NCBI GenBank assembly: GCA_002700095.1
Contig: PACL01000039.1
Span: 82,212 to 146,211, forward strand
DNA from: Fulvimarina sp.
Lineage (GTDB): Bacteria; Pseudomonadota; Alphaproteobacteria; Rhizobiales; Rhizobiaceae
Direction: 5' to 3'
DNA length: 64,000 nt
Part shown: positions 50,513-61,500 of the stretch, in pieces
Layout: the number at the start of each line of letters is the position of its first letter
Position numbering within the stretch: position 1 is the stretch's first letter
Position numbers and translations under genes: made by a program
Notes under the pieces: generated by a model
Database searches by the model: none
What the model was told of the DNA's origin: nothing
Seen by the model: only the letters and a program-made list of their open reading frames with translations

Positions 50513-51139
50513 TCAACCACGGGACGTCCGATCGAGGAAGACTTCGGCGGCCACGAGGTCGTCCGGCGTGTTGACGTTGAAGAACGGGTCGCCTGCGGGA
50601 GCGTCAGCGGTGGCGTCGATCGCGGCGACGTCGAAGCCGATGTCGGCGAGGAAGGCGCGAATCGCCAGCGGCCGTCCCGCATCGAGCCAGCGGGTGAGAT
50701 CGGCGAGGATCCGGCCCGGCCACAGCCCGGTCGCCGGCTGCAGCCGGCCGTCGAAGGCCGCGATCACCGGCCGCTCGCCGGCCCGTTGCGCAAGGCGTTC
50801 GGCGAGATCGCGCGGCAGGAAGGGCGTATCGCCGGGCACGACGAGGAGACGGCGCCCCGGCTCGCCCGGATGGCGCGCCGCCAGCGCCGCAAGGCCCGCC
50901 TCGATGCCGGCAAGCGGGCCGGGCAGGCCGGGGCGGTGATCCGGCGCGAGCGTCAGGGCGAAGCGCTCGTAGCCGCGATCCCGGGGCGCTGCGAGAATGA
51001 GCGGCTCCGCCTGGGGCTCCAGCCGCGCGATGACATGGCCGACCAGCGGACGGCCGCCGAGCAGCGTCAGCGGCTTCGGCGTCCCGCCGCCCATGCGGCT
51101 TCCCCGGCCACCGGCCAGGACGAGACCCGCCGGCTTCAA
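50513..51139 (-). CDS. mobA: Molybdenum cofactor guanylyltransferase
   Basis: GLVLAGGRGSRMGGGTPKPLTLLGGRPLVGHVIARL, PGPLAGIEAGL, VPGDTPFLP, FFNVNTPDDL. TTG start overlapping the MFS stop. Confidence 0.85.
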   Translation of the reverse strand: MKPAGLVLAGGRGSRMGGGTPKPLTLLGGRPLVGHVIARLEPQAEPLILAAPRDRGYERFALTLAPDHRPGLPGPLAGIEAGLAALAARHPGEPGRRLLVVPGDTPFLPRDLAERLAQRAGERPVIAAFDGRLQPATGLWPGRILADLTRWLDAGRPLAIRAFLADIGFDVAAIDATADAPAGDPFFNVNTPDDLVAAEVFLDRTSRG

Positions 51140-52353
51140 GTGGCGTGCCGGACGCGCCGCACCATCAGCGCGACGACGAGCGAGCCGAGACCGAAGGCGG
51201 ACATCAGCGCGAACAGGCCGAGCGGGCCGCCGTAGCGGGTGGCGACCAGCGAGGCGATGAAGGAGGCCAGCGCCCCGGTGCCGATCTGCAGCGCGCCGAG
51301 CATGCCGGCGGCGGCCCCAGCCGCATGGGGCACGACGCTGATGCCGCCGGCAGTCGAGGTCGGCGTCGCCAGGCCGTTGCCGATGCCGACGATGAACATC
51401 GGTCCGAACAGCGTCAGCGGCGTCAGCCAGCCGGAGGCGATGAAGCCGAGGGAGAGGAGGGCGGCGGCCATGGAGGTGGCGCTGCCGGCCACCATCAGGG
51501 TCTTGATGCCGAGCCGCTCGGACAGCTGCGCGGTGACGAAGTTGCCGGCGATGTAGCCGGCGGCGCAGAGGCCGAACCACAGGCCGTAGGCGGCCGGTGT
51601 CATGTGGAGGATGTTGACTGCGACGAAGGGCGCCCCGCCGAGAAAGGCGAAGAACACCGCCGAGATCAGCGCCGAGACGAGGGCGTAGGTCCAGAACGAG
51701 CCGGCCGCGAGCAGCACGCCGTAGTTCTTGAACTGGTCGCGCATCGGCTTGCCGCGCTCGGCATTGGTCTCGGAGAGATCGGCGAGGAGCAGGCCGAGGG
51801 TCAGCGCGCCGATCGCCGCGAGCAGCCAGAACACCATGCGCCAGCCGAAGGCCGTGTCGATCGTTCCGCCGACGAGGGGGCCGAGCAACGGTGCGACGGC
51901 AAAGCCCATGGTGACGTAGCCGATCATCGCGGCGGCGCGCTCGCGCTCGTAGACGTCGCGCACGATCGCCCGGGAGAGGGCGATGCCTGTGGCGCTCGCC
52001 GCCTGCACGACACGTCCCGCGAGAAACAGCCAGACGCCCTCGGCGGCGATGCACATGAAGGTGCCGACCATGAACAGCACCATGCCGCCGATGATCACCG
52101 GGCGGCGGCCGTAGCGATCCGACAGCGGCCCGGCGAGGAGCTGGATCAGCGCGGTGGCGGCGAGATAGAGCGACAGGCCGAGACCGACGATCGCCTCTTC
52201 CGCGACGAGATCGTCGGCGATCGAGGCCATCGACGGGATGTAGATGTTGATCGCCAGAGGAGAGAGGGCCGAGGCGATCATCAAAGTGATGAGCATCGGC
52301 CGGCGGGCGGCGATGCCGGCTGCCGGCGCTGGCGTGTCGCGAAGGCTCGTCAT
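51136..52353 (-). CDS. MFS transporter, Bcr/CflA type
   Basis: LSPLAINIYIPSMASIADDL, GPLSDRYGRRPVIIGG, ATGIALSRAIVRDVYERERAAAMIGYVTMGFAVAPLLGPLVGG. Confidence 0.92.
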   Translation of the reverse strand: MTSLRDTPAPAAGIAARRPMLITLMIASALSPLAINIYIPSMASIADDLVAEEAIVGLGLSLYLAATALIQLLAGPLSDRYGRRPVIIGGMVLFMVGTFMCIAAEGVWLFLAGRVVQAASATGIALSRAIVRDVYERERAAAMIGYVTMGFAVAPLLGPLVGGTIDTAFGWRMVFWLLAAIGALTLGLLLADLSETNAERGKPMRDQFKNYGVLLAAGSFWTYALVSALISAVFFAFLGGAPFVAVNILHMTPAAYGLWFGLCAAGYIAGNFVTAQLSERLGIKTLMVAGSATSMAAALLSLGFIASGWLTPLTLFGPMFIVGIGNGLATPTSTAGGISVVPHAAGAAAGMLGALQIGTGALASFIASLVATRYGGPLGLFALMSAFGLGSLVVALMVRRVRHAT

Positions 52354-52661
52354 GATGGGATCGTCGCGCCTCTTGCGGCCATTGCGGCGGAAGGGCGATG
52401 CCTCCCGGTTCGCCGGCAAGATGTCGCTGCCGGGCTGCGAAGGCAAGTCGCGACGTGGCGGGCCGCGCCGCCGGCTGAAGCAAGGGAAGGCTGCGAACCG
52501 GGCCCCGCGACGCTGCGCCTGGTTAACTCCGTTGAAATACTAAGTATGCAGAATCAAAAGCGGAAATCCGCCATCCGTTAAAATGTCGCCTCATTCCGCA
52601 AGGGAATCGCAGAGCTTTCGTGGTCAAGACTGACGCTCCGCCATAGGCGTGAGGAACCGGA

Positions 52662-53234
52662 ATGGGCTTCGATTTTTCCGCAATGACCGCTCTGCTCGGT
52701 GGCTATGCCGATTCGCGCCAGCGGCCCCACGACTATCACCCGGGCGAGCGCCGGCAGCGCGGATCCTGGCGGCAAAGGCCGGCGCCCGGGAGCGAGGCCG
52801 GGTCGCGCGATGCGTCAGCCGATGCGGCGGCGGACGCCTCGGACGCTGCCCCGCGGCTCGCCCTTCCGCCGGTGACCGGCGGCGCGCCGGGGCAGGTCGG
52901 CGGCGTCGGTCGGGCGCTCGACGCCCTGATCGCCGCCGAGGAGACGCGCCGACGCAAGACCCCGCCGGAGTCTGCGGCAAAAGCCGACCATTGCGAACTC
53001 TCGAGCGTGCTGAAGGCCTCGCTACCCCCGCGGCGGCCGGCTCCGCAGGACGCTGCACCGGCCCGGGCGCCGGCTGCCGCGACCACCGGGGGCGGACGTG
53101 ACTGGGGGCAGATCCGCGACCTCATCGAGGCGTTGGCGAAAGCCGATCGGCCGTCGGTCGCGGAACAGGCGCGCAGCGAACCGCTTGCCGACGCCCGCGA
53201 CACGCGGCCCTGGCGACCGAGGCATGCCCCGTGA
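52662..53234 (+). CDS. Hypothetical protein
   Basis: 190-aa ORF, low complexity; weak support. Confidence 0.4.
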   Translation: MGFDFSAMTALLGGYADSRQRPHDYHPGERRQRGSWRQRPAPGSEAGSRDASADAAADASDAAPRLALPPVTGGAPGQVGGVGRALDALIAAEETRRRKTPPESAAKADHCELSSVLKASLPPRRPAPQDAAPARAPAAATTGGGRDWGQIRDLIEALAKADRPSVAEQARSEPLADARDTRPWRPRHAP

Positions 53235-53294
53235 CCGTGGCACGAGCCGAAAGCCGGGCCCTTGCCTTGTCAGTTTCCGAGCTCGGACAGACTG

Positions 53295-53338
53295 ATGAGA
53301 CTTATGAGATCGTGAAATGAGACTTATGAGATCGTGAA
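53295..53338. repeat. Perfect 22-bp tandem duplication
   Basis: ATGAGACTTATGAGATCGTGAA x2, directly adjacent. Confidence 0.9.
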
Positions 53339-53376
53339 AAAAGCCGGAGCGAGCCGTCAGGTCGCGGCCGGCCGTG

Positions 53377-53856
53377 TCAGCCCGAGGGGCCCTGCAACGA
53401 ATTTGTCACCGGCCCGACGAGCCGGTCGTAGCGCGAGCGCAGGTTCTTCGGATAGCGGATCGCCACCGAGTGGATCAGGTCGCCGCGAAAGATGTAGCGC
53501 TCGTAGAAGATCTTGCCGTCGCGGTAGCCGGAGACCACCGCCCAGCGCTGGCCGGAGGCCTTGTATGTGACGTCGTCCGCCTGGCCGCGATCCCGGATGA
53601 TCGACGCGGGCGTCTCGCTGCCGCCGTTCTGGCGCGCATAGATGAAGAGCTGGGCGCCGTCGGGCGAAGCCCAGGCCAGCCCGTCGCCCTCGACCGGGGC
53701 GGGCAGCTTCTCGGGAAAGGCCTCCGAGGGGAAGCTCGCCTTCGTCCCGAAACGCTGGTTCTGGTAGGTCACCTGGTCCGCCAGCGCGGGGCCGCAAAGA
53801 ACCGCCGCGGCGAGGCTCGAAGCCGCCACGAGAGATCCGATCCGCCATTTCGCCAT
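53377..53856 (-). CDS. Hypothetical secreted protein downstream of moaA
   Basis: Signal peptide MAKWRIGSLVAASSLAAAVLCGPALADQVTYQNQRFGTKASFP; starts 3 nt after the moaA stop. Confidence 0.75.
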   Translation of the reverse strand: MAKWRIGSLVAASSLAAAVLCGPALADQVTYQNQRFGTKASFPSEAFPEKLPAPVEGDGLAWASPDGAQLFIYARQNGGSETPASIIRDRGQADDVTYKASGQRWAVVSGYRDGKIFYERYIFRGDLIHSVAIRYPKNLRSRYDRLVGPVTNSLQGPSG

Positions 53857-53858
53857 GT

Positions 53859-54869
53859 CTATCCTCCGGTCACGCTCATATGCCGCGAGACGGCGGGCTT
53901 GCGCGTCTCCCGATCGATAATGAAGTCGTGTCCCTTCGGTTTCCTGCCGATCGCCTCGTCGATGGCGTTCGACAGGAGTTCGTTGCCCTCGGAGGCCCGG
54001 AGCGGCGCCCTGAGATCGGCTGCATCCTCCTGCCCGAGGCACATGTAGAGGGTGCCGGTGCAGGTGAGGCGGACGCGGTTGCAGCTTTCGCAGAAATTGT
54101 GGGTCAGCGGCGTGATGAAGCCGAGCCGGCCGCCGGTCTCCTTCACCTCGACATAGCGGGCCGGCCCGCCGGTCGCATAGGGGATGTCGGCGAGAGTGAA
54201 GCGCTCGGCGAGCTGCGCGCGCACCGCCGACAGCGGCAGGTACTGGTCGGTCCGATCGCCGTCGATTTCGCCCAGCGGCATCGTCTCGATGAGGGTCAGG
54301 TCGATGTTCTCGCCATGGGCCCAGCGCAGCATCTCGGGGATCTCATCCTCGTTGAAGCCCTTCAGCGCCACGGCGTTGAGCTTGACCCGGATGCCGGCGG
54401 CCTGTGCCGCGCGGATGCCGGCCATCACCTTGTCGAGATTGCCCCAGCGGGTGATCTGCTTGAACTTGTCGGGATCGAGGGTGTCGAGCGAGACGTTGAT
54501 CCGCCTGACGCCGCAATCGGCGAGCTCGGCGGCGAAGCGCTCCAGCTGCGAGCCGTTGGTGGTGATCGTCAGCTCCTCGAGGGCGCCGGTGCCGAGATGC
54601 CGCGACAGCGAGCGGATGAGATGCATGATGTTGCGCCGGCCCAGCGGCTCGCCGCCGGTCAGCCGCAGCTTGCGCACGCCCTTCTCGACGAAGGCGGTGG
54701 CGAGCCGGTCGAGCTCCTCCAGCGTCAGAAGGTCCTGCTTGGGCAGGAAGGTCATGTCCTCGGCCATGCAATAGACGCAGCGGAAGTCGCAGCGGTCGGT
54801 CACCGAGATCCGCAGATAGGAGACCGTGCGGCCGAACGGATCGATCATCTGGCCGGCGGGAGCCCGCAT
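53859..54869 (-). CDS. moaA: GTP 3',8-cyclase MoaA
   Basis: [30 protein letters not shown] radical SAM CxxxCxx[14 protein letters not shown]-terminal [17 protein letters not shown] 54869; TTG 54923 is an alternative. Confidence 0.95.
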   Translation of the reverse strand: MRAPAGQMIDPFGRTVSYLRISVTDRCDFRCVYCMAEDMTFLPKQDLLTLEELDRLATAFVEKGVRKLRLTGGEPLGRRNIMHLIRSLSRHLGTGALEELTITTNGSQLERFAAELADCGVRRINVSLDTLDPDKFKQITRWGNLDKVMAGIRAAQAAGIRVKLNAVALKGFNEDEIPEMLRWAHGENIDLTLIETMPLGEIDGDRTDQYLPLSAVRAQLAERFTLADIPYATGGPARYVEVKETGGRLGFITPLTHNFCESCNRVRLTCTGTLYMCLGQEDAADLRAPLRASEGNELLSNAIDEAIGRKPKGHDFIIDRETRKPAVSRHMSVTGG

Positions 54870-55074
54870 GGGGACGGCCGCCGCTGCACCGGGCCGGTCT
54901 GCGATGTCGCGGGAAATGTCCAAGAATTCGTCCCTTCGAACGCGCGTCTGCTTGCAATCTGAACGACGAATGTGGAAGTCCCGGGGGGAAGGGTCAAGCC
55001 GCCCCATCCAATGAACCCATGGGAATCAGACTCGTAATGGGCCGGCCGCGACCGCTGCGAAGGAATGATTGGTG

Positions 55075-55440
55075 ATGAACGCAAGCATCGAAGCGCCGAG
55101 CGAACTGCGGGTCGCCAGGGATCGACGCCTCCTGACGGTCGTCTGGCCGGACGGGGCGAGGGACGAATTCTCGGCCGAGATGCTGCGCGTCCTGTCGCCG
55201 TCTGCCGAGGTGCGCGGCCATTCGGAGGCCGACCGCAAGACCATGTCCGGCAAGCGCGACGTGACGATCGCCGATCTCCAGCCGATCGGCCATTATGCGA
55301 TCCGGGTGGTGTTTTCCGACGGCCACGATTCCGGGCTGTTCTCGTGGAGCTACCTGTCCGAACTCGGCCGGGAGAAGGATGCCCGGTGGCAAGGCTATCT
55401 GGACGAGCTGAAGGCCAAGGGGCTGCGGCGCGAGCCGTGA
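55075..55440 (+). CDS. DUF971 domain protein
   Basis: LTVVWPDGARDEFSAEMLRVLSPSAEVRGH...IRVVFSDGHDSGLFSWSYL. Confidence 0.88.
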   Translation: MNASIEAPSELRVARDRRLLTVVWPDGARDEFSAEMLRVLSPSAEVRGHSEADRKTMSGKRDVTIADLQPIGHYAIRVVFSDGHDSGLFSWSYLSELGREKDARWQGYLDELKAKGLRREP

Positions 55441-55475
55441 GCCGCCGGGCCTGAGGCGGCTTCCGCCGGAGCGTT

Positions 55476-56090
55476 TCAGTAGATCGTCTGCTTCAGACGC
55501 TCGGGATAGTCGGCGTCGTATTTCGCCCCGTCGAAATCCGCCATCCGGGCGGCCAGCATCTCGCCGGTGCTTGGCAGGCTCTGGCGCTCGACATGCCGGG
55601 AGGGATCCCAGAGCTTCGAGCGCACCAGCGCCTTCTGGCACTGGAAATAGACGCTTTCGACATGGATCCGCACGACGCTGCGCGGCGGCTTGCCGTTGAT
55701 CGCCATTCGCTCGAGCAGGGCCGGCGCGGTGTCGATCTCGGCCGTCCCGTTGACCCTGAGGGTCTCGCCGACGCCGGGGATGAGGAAGATCAGCGCCACC
55801 CGCGGGTCGCGGACGATGTTTCGCAGCGTGTCGGTGCGGTTGTTGCCGAGCCGGTCGGGGATCAGCAGCGTGCGCTCGTCCTCCACGACGACGAAGCCGG
55901 CCGGATCGCCGCGGGGCGAGCAGTCGAGCCCTTCCGGCCCGGCGCTGGCGATGAGGACGAAGGGCGAGGCTTCGACGAAGGCGCGGTAATGCGCCGTGAG
56001 GTGGTCGGTCTCCTTGGCGAGGGAGGTGGCCAGCGGCTGACCGTATAGCGCCTCGAGATCCGCGATCGAGCGGATGATGGTGTCGCCCAT
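55476..56090 (-). CDS. Pyridoxamine 5'-phosphate oxidase-family FMN-binding protein
   Basis: FVLIASAGPEGLDCSPRGDPAGFVVVEDERTLLIPDRLGNNRTDTLRNIVRDPRVALIFLIPG. Confidence 0.88.
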   Translation of the reverse strand: MGDTIIRSIADLEALYGQPLATSLAKETDHLTAHYRAFVEASPFVLIASAGPEGLDCSPRGDPAGFVVVEDERTLLIPDRLGNNRTDTLRNIVRDPRVALIFLIPGVGETLRVNGTAEIDTAPALLERMAINGKPPRSVVRIHVESVYFQCQKALVRSKLWDPSRHVERQSLPSTGEMLAARMADFDGAKYDADYPERLKQTIY

Positions 56091-56267
56091 GGGGGTGCCC
56101 TCCTCTGCGTGACTGCCGTGCCCGCCTCGGCCGTTCGTCGTGTCCGGCCATTGATGCTGCGGCTCCGCAAGCTGTCAACGATCGATGCGTGACCGTTGCA
56201 AAGCGCCGCCGGGAGCGTCCGCGGTTCTCGGCGGCGAAAGCGGCAGGGGAAGGCCGGGTCGCGAGCC

Positions 56268-56879
56268 TCAGGCGGCCTGGCCGCGCCGGAACGCCTCCCG
56301 TCCGGTGACGCGGGCGACGAAGCCCTTGATCGCCTCGCTCTCGGTCAGGCGCGGCGCGCCGAACATCGATAGCCACCAGAGCGTCGCGCCGAGCGCCAGA
56401 TCGGCGGCGGTGAAGGTTTCGCCGGTGACGTAAGGGGCTTTGGCAAGCTGGCCTTCCAGCGTGTCGATGACGTCGTCGTAGCTGCCCCAGCCGAGCGCCA
56501 TCTTCGGCAGCGGCTCGCTGCCCTTGCGCATCATCGCGTCGATGCCGGCCGGCTCCAGGCAGGAGGGGCCGAAGAAAAGCCAGCGATAATAGGACGCCCG
56601 CTCGCCGGCGCCGAGGGCAGGGGCGAGGCCGGCGGCGGGAAAGCTGTCGGCCAGCTGGGCGAGGATCGCGGCGGTCTCGGTCATGACCGTTCCGTCGGGC
56701 AGGATCAGCGTCGGCAGCTTGCCCATCGGATTGACGGCGAGGAAGTCCGGCGTGCGGTTCTCGCCCGCCTGGATGTCGACGGGGACGAGTTCGTAGTCGG
56801 CGCCGACCTCTTCCAGCATCCAGCGCGCCACCGAGGCACGGCTCTCGGGGTTGTAATAGAGCTTGTAGCGGCCCTGCAT
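56268..56879 (-). CDS. Glutathione S-transferase family protein
   Basis: YKLYYNPESRASVARWMLEEVGADYELVPVD, NPMGKLPTLILPDGTVMTETAAILAQLAD. Confidence 0.92.
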   Translation of the reverse strand: MQGRYKLYYNPESRASVARWMLEEVGADYELVPVDIQAGENRTPDFLAVNPMGKLPTLILPDGTVMTETAAILAQLADSFPAAGLAPALGAGERASYYRWLFFGPSCLEPAGIDAMMRKGSEPLPKMALGWGSYDDVIDTLEGQLAKAPYVTGETFTAADLALGATLWWLSMFGAPRLTESEAIKGFVARVTGREAFRRGQAA

Positions 56880-57046
56880 GACGTCGCCTCCTCGCGAACA
56901 AAACATGAATACCTGCATATGCGCCGGCGATCGTGACGCCATTGTGACGCTGCGACAGGGCGATTGCGGCAGGGCGATTGCGATGGGGTGATCCCGGCGG
57001 GGCAGGGGCGGCGGGGTGGTAGCGGCGGATGTCCTGGACGAACCTC

Positions 57047-57751
57047 CTACAACAGGCGTGGCTGCGCCGGCTCGGCGGCGGCCTCGCCGCCGTCCTCCCG
57101 CGCGCCCTCGGCGACGATCCGGAGCGCGCCGTCGGGCAGCGGACGCTGCAGCGCCGACGCCGCTTCCCACGGGCCCGTCAGCCAGAGGTCGATCTCCGCC
57201 GGCTCGGTCAGGATCACCGGCATGGCCTTGGGATGGACGCGCCGCACCTCGGCATTGGGTTCCGATGTCAGGAAGCCGAAGAGGTCCGCCGTGACCTCGC
57301 CCTCCTTGACCTTCCGGACGCTGGTCCAGCTGGTCCAGAGCCCGGCGAAGACCGCCAGCGGGCGCTCCTCGGACAAAGCGAACCAGACCGGCACCTTCCT
57401 GCCGTCCCGGTCCTCATATTCGGAGAAGCTGGTGAAGGGCACGACGCAGCGGTGCTGCGTGCCGAGCCAGCGCCGCCAGTGCGGGCTCTTGACGTTGCGG
57501 ATGTTGGTGACGCCGGGATCGGTCTTGCGGTTCTTCAGGACGAAGGCCGGGGAGGGCATGCCCCAGCGCATCATCGTCAGCTCGCGGCTCCCGGCGACCC
57601 CCTCGGCGCCGGGAACCACCCGCACCACCGGCGCCGCGGTGTCCGGGAAGATGCCCGGCAGCGGCGGCAGGTTGCCGGTCCGATCCTGCGTCGCCCGCAG
57701 GAACTCGCGGATCGCCTGCTGGCCCTTGGTCACGGAATAGAGGTTGCACAT
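57047..57751 (-). CDS. SOS response-associated peptidase (YedK/HMCES-like)
   Basis: MCNLYSVTKGQQAIREFLRA, MRWGMPSPAF, VVPFTSFSEYEDRDGRKVPVWFAL; Cys2 preserved. Confidence 0.92.
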   Translation of the reverse strand: MCNLYSVTKGQQAIREFLRATQDRTGNLPPLPGIFPDTAAPVVRVVPGAEGVAGSRELTMMRWGMPSPAFVLKNRKTDPGVTNIRNVKSPHWRRWLGTQHRCVVPFTSFSEYEDRDGRKVPVWFALSEERPLAVFAGLWTSWTSVRKVKEGEVTADLFGFLTSEPNAEVRRVHPKAMPVILTEPAEIDLWLTGPWEAASALQRPLPDGALRIVAEGAREDGGEAAAEPAQPRLL

Positions 57752-57791
57752 CGTATCGCTCCCGGCTGGCTCTCCCGACCAAGGTAGGGCG

Positions 57792-58328
57792 CTAGAGGGT
57801 CGCCGCCGTGCGGGCGGCCTGGTCGTAGTGGCCGGACAGGAGCCGCAGGAGATGGGCGATCTCGCTCATTCGCTCGGCGGAGAGGCCAAGCTCGGAGATG
57901 CCCGCGACGAGGATGCGCTCGCGCAGGTCCCGGTAGCGCGAACAGGCCGCTTCGCCGGCCGGCGTCACCTGGATCAGCCGCTCCTTGCCGGCCTTGCGGC
58001 GGATGACGAGGCCCTTCTCTTCCAGCTTCCTGACCGCATAGGTGACGAGGTGGGTGTCCTCGATGCCCAGAACCAGGCAGATGTCGGCGAGGCGCTTGGA
58101 CGTGCCGCGATGGGTGACGGTGTGGAGGACGGTGACCTCCGTCGCGGTCAGCCCCGCCTCGCCCGCCGCCGTCATGCAGCGGACCATCCAGCGCTCGAAG
58201 GCGTGGCTGGACAGGAGCATGCCGAACTCGACCTCCGACAGCGCCGGCACCGCCCCGTCGGCGAGATGGGCCGAAGAGACGATCGGGCCGATGGATGCGG
58301 CGGGCCGGGTGTTGTTGCTGGCACTCAT
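57792..58328 (-). CDS. MarR-family winged-helix regulator
   Basis: LTATEVTVLHTVTHRGTSKRLADICLVLGIEDTHLVTYAVRKLEEKGLVIRRKAGKERLIQVTPAG. Confidence 0.85.
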   Translation of the reverse strand: MSASNNTRPAASIGPIVSSAHLADGAVPALSEVEFGMLLSSHAFERWMVRCMTAAGEAGLTATEVTVLHTVTHRGTSKRLADICLVLGIEDTHLVTYAVRKLEEKGLVIRRKAGKERLIQVTPAGEAACSRYRDLRERILVAGISELGLSAERMSEIAHLLRLLSGHYDQAARTAATL

Positions 58329-58501
58329 CTTGCCTCCCGAGGTGGGCGTCGGCGGGCCGGGGCTGTCGCTGCGATCGACGGGCGGGGCGCCCGGCGATCC
58401 GGGCACCGAGATCGCCTCACCGGATTTGCCGGCCGGCCTCGACGCTGATAATCTACCGATAAATCATTGGCAAATGAACCGCGAACGCACAAGGGCCCAT
58501 C

Positions 58502-61500
58502 ATGCAGCCAGACAACCGGCCGGAATCCGAAAGTCCCGACGATCGCGGCAACCGCTGGGACTTCTTCGTCGATCGCGGCGGCACCTTCACCGACGTCATC
58601 GGCAAGGCGCCGGACGGCTCGCTGCATCCCAGGAAGCTCCTGTCGGAGAACCCCGGCGTCTACGATGACGCGGCGCTGGAGGGCATTCGCCAGACGCTCG
58701 GTATCGAGACCGGCGGCGCGATCCCGCCCGGCCGCGTCGGCACGGTGCGGATGGGAACCACGGTGGCGACCAATGCGCTCCTGGAGCGCAAGGGCGACAA
58801 GACGCTGCTCCTGATCACCCGGGGCTTTCGCGACGCGCTGAGGATCGCCTACCAGGCCCGGCCGGAGATCTTCGCCAAGGAGATCATCCTTCCCGAGCAG
58901 ATCTATGCGAAGGTCTGCGAAGTCCCGGAGCGGGTGCTGGCCGACGGCACGGTCGAGACCGATCTCGACGAGGCGGCGACGGCCGAGGCGCTGAAGGCTG
59001 CCAAGGCCGATGGGATCGACGCCGTCGCCATCGTCTTCATGCATTCCTGGCGCTATCCCGAGCACGAGGCCCGCGCCCGCAGGCTGGCTGAGGACGCAGG
59101 TTTCGGCCAGATCTCCGTCAGTCACGAGGTCTCGCCGCTGGTCAAGCTCGTCGGGCGCGGCGACACGGCGGTGGTCGACGCCTATCTCACGCCGATCCTC
59201 CGGCGCTATGTCGACAAGGTGGCGGCGGCGCTCGGCGCCGAGACAGGGGACGAGGCCGCGCCGTCGCTGCAGTTCATGATGTCGTCCGGCGGGCTGACGG
59301 CGGCCGAGATGTTCCAGGGCAAGGACGCGATCCTCTCCGGGCCGGCCGGCGGCGTCGTCGGCATGGCCGAGACGGCGAAGGCGGCGGGCTTTGCCGAGGT
59401 CATCGGCTTCGACATGGGCGGCACCTCCACTGACGTCACCCACTATGCCGGCGCCTACGAGCGGGCGCTGGATTCCGAGGTCGCTGGCGTGCGCATCCGG
59501 GCGCCGATGCTGCGCATCCATACCGTCGCGGCCGGCGGCGGCTCGATCCTGTCGGTGGACCAGGGCCGGTTCCAGGTGGGGCCGGCCTCGGCCGGCGCTA
59601 ATCCCGGCCCCGCGGCTTACGGCAAAGGCGGACCGCTGACCGTCACCGATGCCAATGTCATGGTCGGCAAGCTGAAGCCGGAGCTCTTCCCCGCGGTGTT
59701 CGGGCCGAACCAGGACCAGCGGCTGGACGTCGCCGTCGTGCGCGAAAAATTCGCCGCCCTTGCCGAAAAGCTGGGTGACGGGCGCAGCCCGGAGGCGCTG
59801 GCCGAGGGCTTCCTCACCATCGCCGTCGAGAACATGGCCAATGCGGTCAAGAAGATCTCGGTGCAGCGGGGCTACGACGTCTCGAAATATCTGCTCAACT
59901 CGTTTGGCGGAGCGGGCGGGCAGCATGCCTGTCTCGTCGCCGACGCCCTGTCGATGGAGAGCGTGCTCATCCATCCGATGTCGGGGCTGTTGTCGGCCTA
60001 TGGCATCGGTCTGTCCTCGCTGTTTTCCAGCCGTTCGCAGGCGCTGGTCGTTGAGCTGGCTGACGGCGCCAAGCGGGAGATCGAGGCGCTGGCCGAGCGC
60101 CTGGCCCGGGAAACCACCGGCGAGATCGAAACCCAGGGCGTACCGGTCGGGGGCCATGACACCGAGGTCCTTCTGCAACTGCGCTACGACGGCACCGACA
60201 CGACGCTGCCGGTCATCTATGACGGCTCGCTTGAGCATGCCCGCGAAGGCTTCGAGGCGGCGCACAAGGCGCAGTTCGGCTTCGTCTATCCCGGCCGGTC
60301 GATCACGGTGGAGAACGTCTCCGTCGAGACCTCCGAAAAGCCCAGAGAGGCTGCTGAGGGATCGACGAGCGATGCGACTAGCTTCGAGGCCGATGGTACC
60401 GAGACCGGCCGCTTCTTCACCGGGGGCGAAGCCCGTGACGCCGCGATCATCCGCCGGGAGAATTTCGGCCCCGGCGCGAGCGTGAAGGGCCCGGCGCTGA
60501 TCGTCGAGCCGAACCAGACCATCGTCGTCGAGCCCGGCTGGGCGGCCGAGACGACGGCGGACAATGACGTCCTCCTGCGGCGCATCGAGAAGAAGCCGCG
60601 CCTCGCAGCGCTCGGCACCGCTGCGGCCGGTGGCAAGGGCGCCGATCCGGTGCTCTTGGAAGTCTTCAACAATCTCTTCATGTCGATCGCCGAGCAGATG
60701 GGCGTGACGCTGCAGAACACCGCCTCCTCGGTGAACATCAAGGAGCGGCTCGACTTTTCCTGCGCCGTCTTCGACGCCTCCGGCGCCCTCGTCGCCAATG
60801 CGCCGCACATGCCGGTGCATCTCGGCTCCATGGACCGCTCGGTGGAGGCGATCATCGCCCAGAACGAGGGGCGGATCCGGCCGGGCGACGTCTTTGCGCT
60901 CAACGCCCCGTATAATGGCGGCACCCATCTGCCGGACATTACCGTGGTAACGCCGGTGTTCGACGACGCGAAAGGGCACATCCTCTTTTACGTCGCCTCG
61001 CGCGGCCATCATGCCGATGTCGGCGGCATCGCGCCGGGCTCGATGACGCCGCGGGCGACCAAGGTCGACGAGGAGGGCGTGCTCATCGACAATCTCAAGC
61101 TCGTCGACCAGGGCACGTTCCAGGAGGAGGAACTGCGCCGCGTCCTCACGGACCATCCCTATCCGGCCCGCAATCCGGACCAGAACGTCGCCGACCTGAA
61201 GGCCCAGATCGCCGCCAACGAGAAGGGTGTCGCAGAACTGCGCCGGATGGTCGAGAATTTCGGCCTCGACACGGTGAAGGCCTATATGGACTTCGTCCAG
61301 GACAATGCGGCCGAGGCGGTGCGCGAGCTGATCGACCGGCTCGACGACTGTTCCTGCGACTATCCGACCGACAGCGGCCAGGTGATCAGGGTGACGATCA
61401 CCATCGACAAGGAGAGGCGTGAGGCGACGGTCGACTTCACTGGAACGTCTGCCTCCATCGGCAACAACTTCAACGCCCCCGAGCCGGTGACGCGGGCGGC

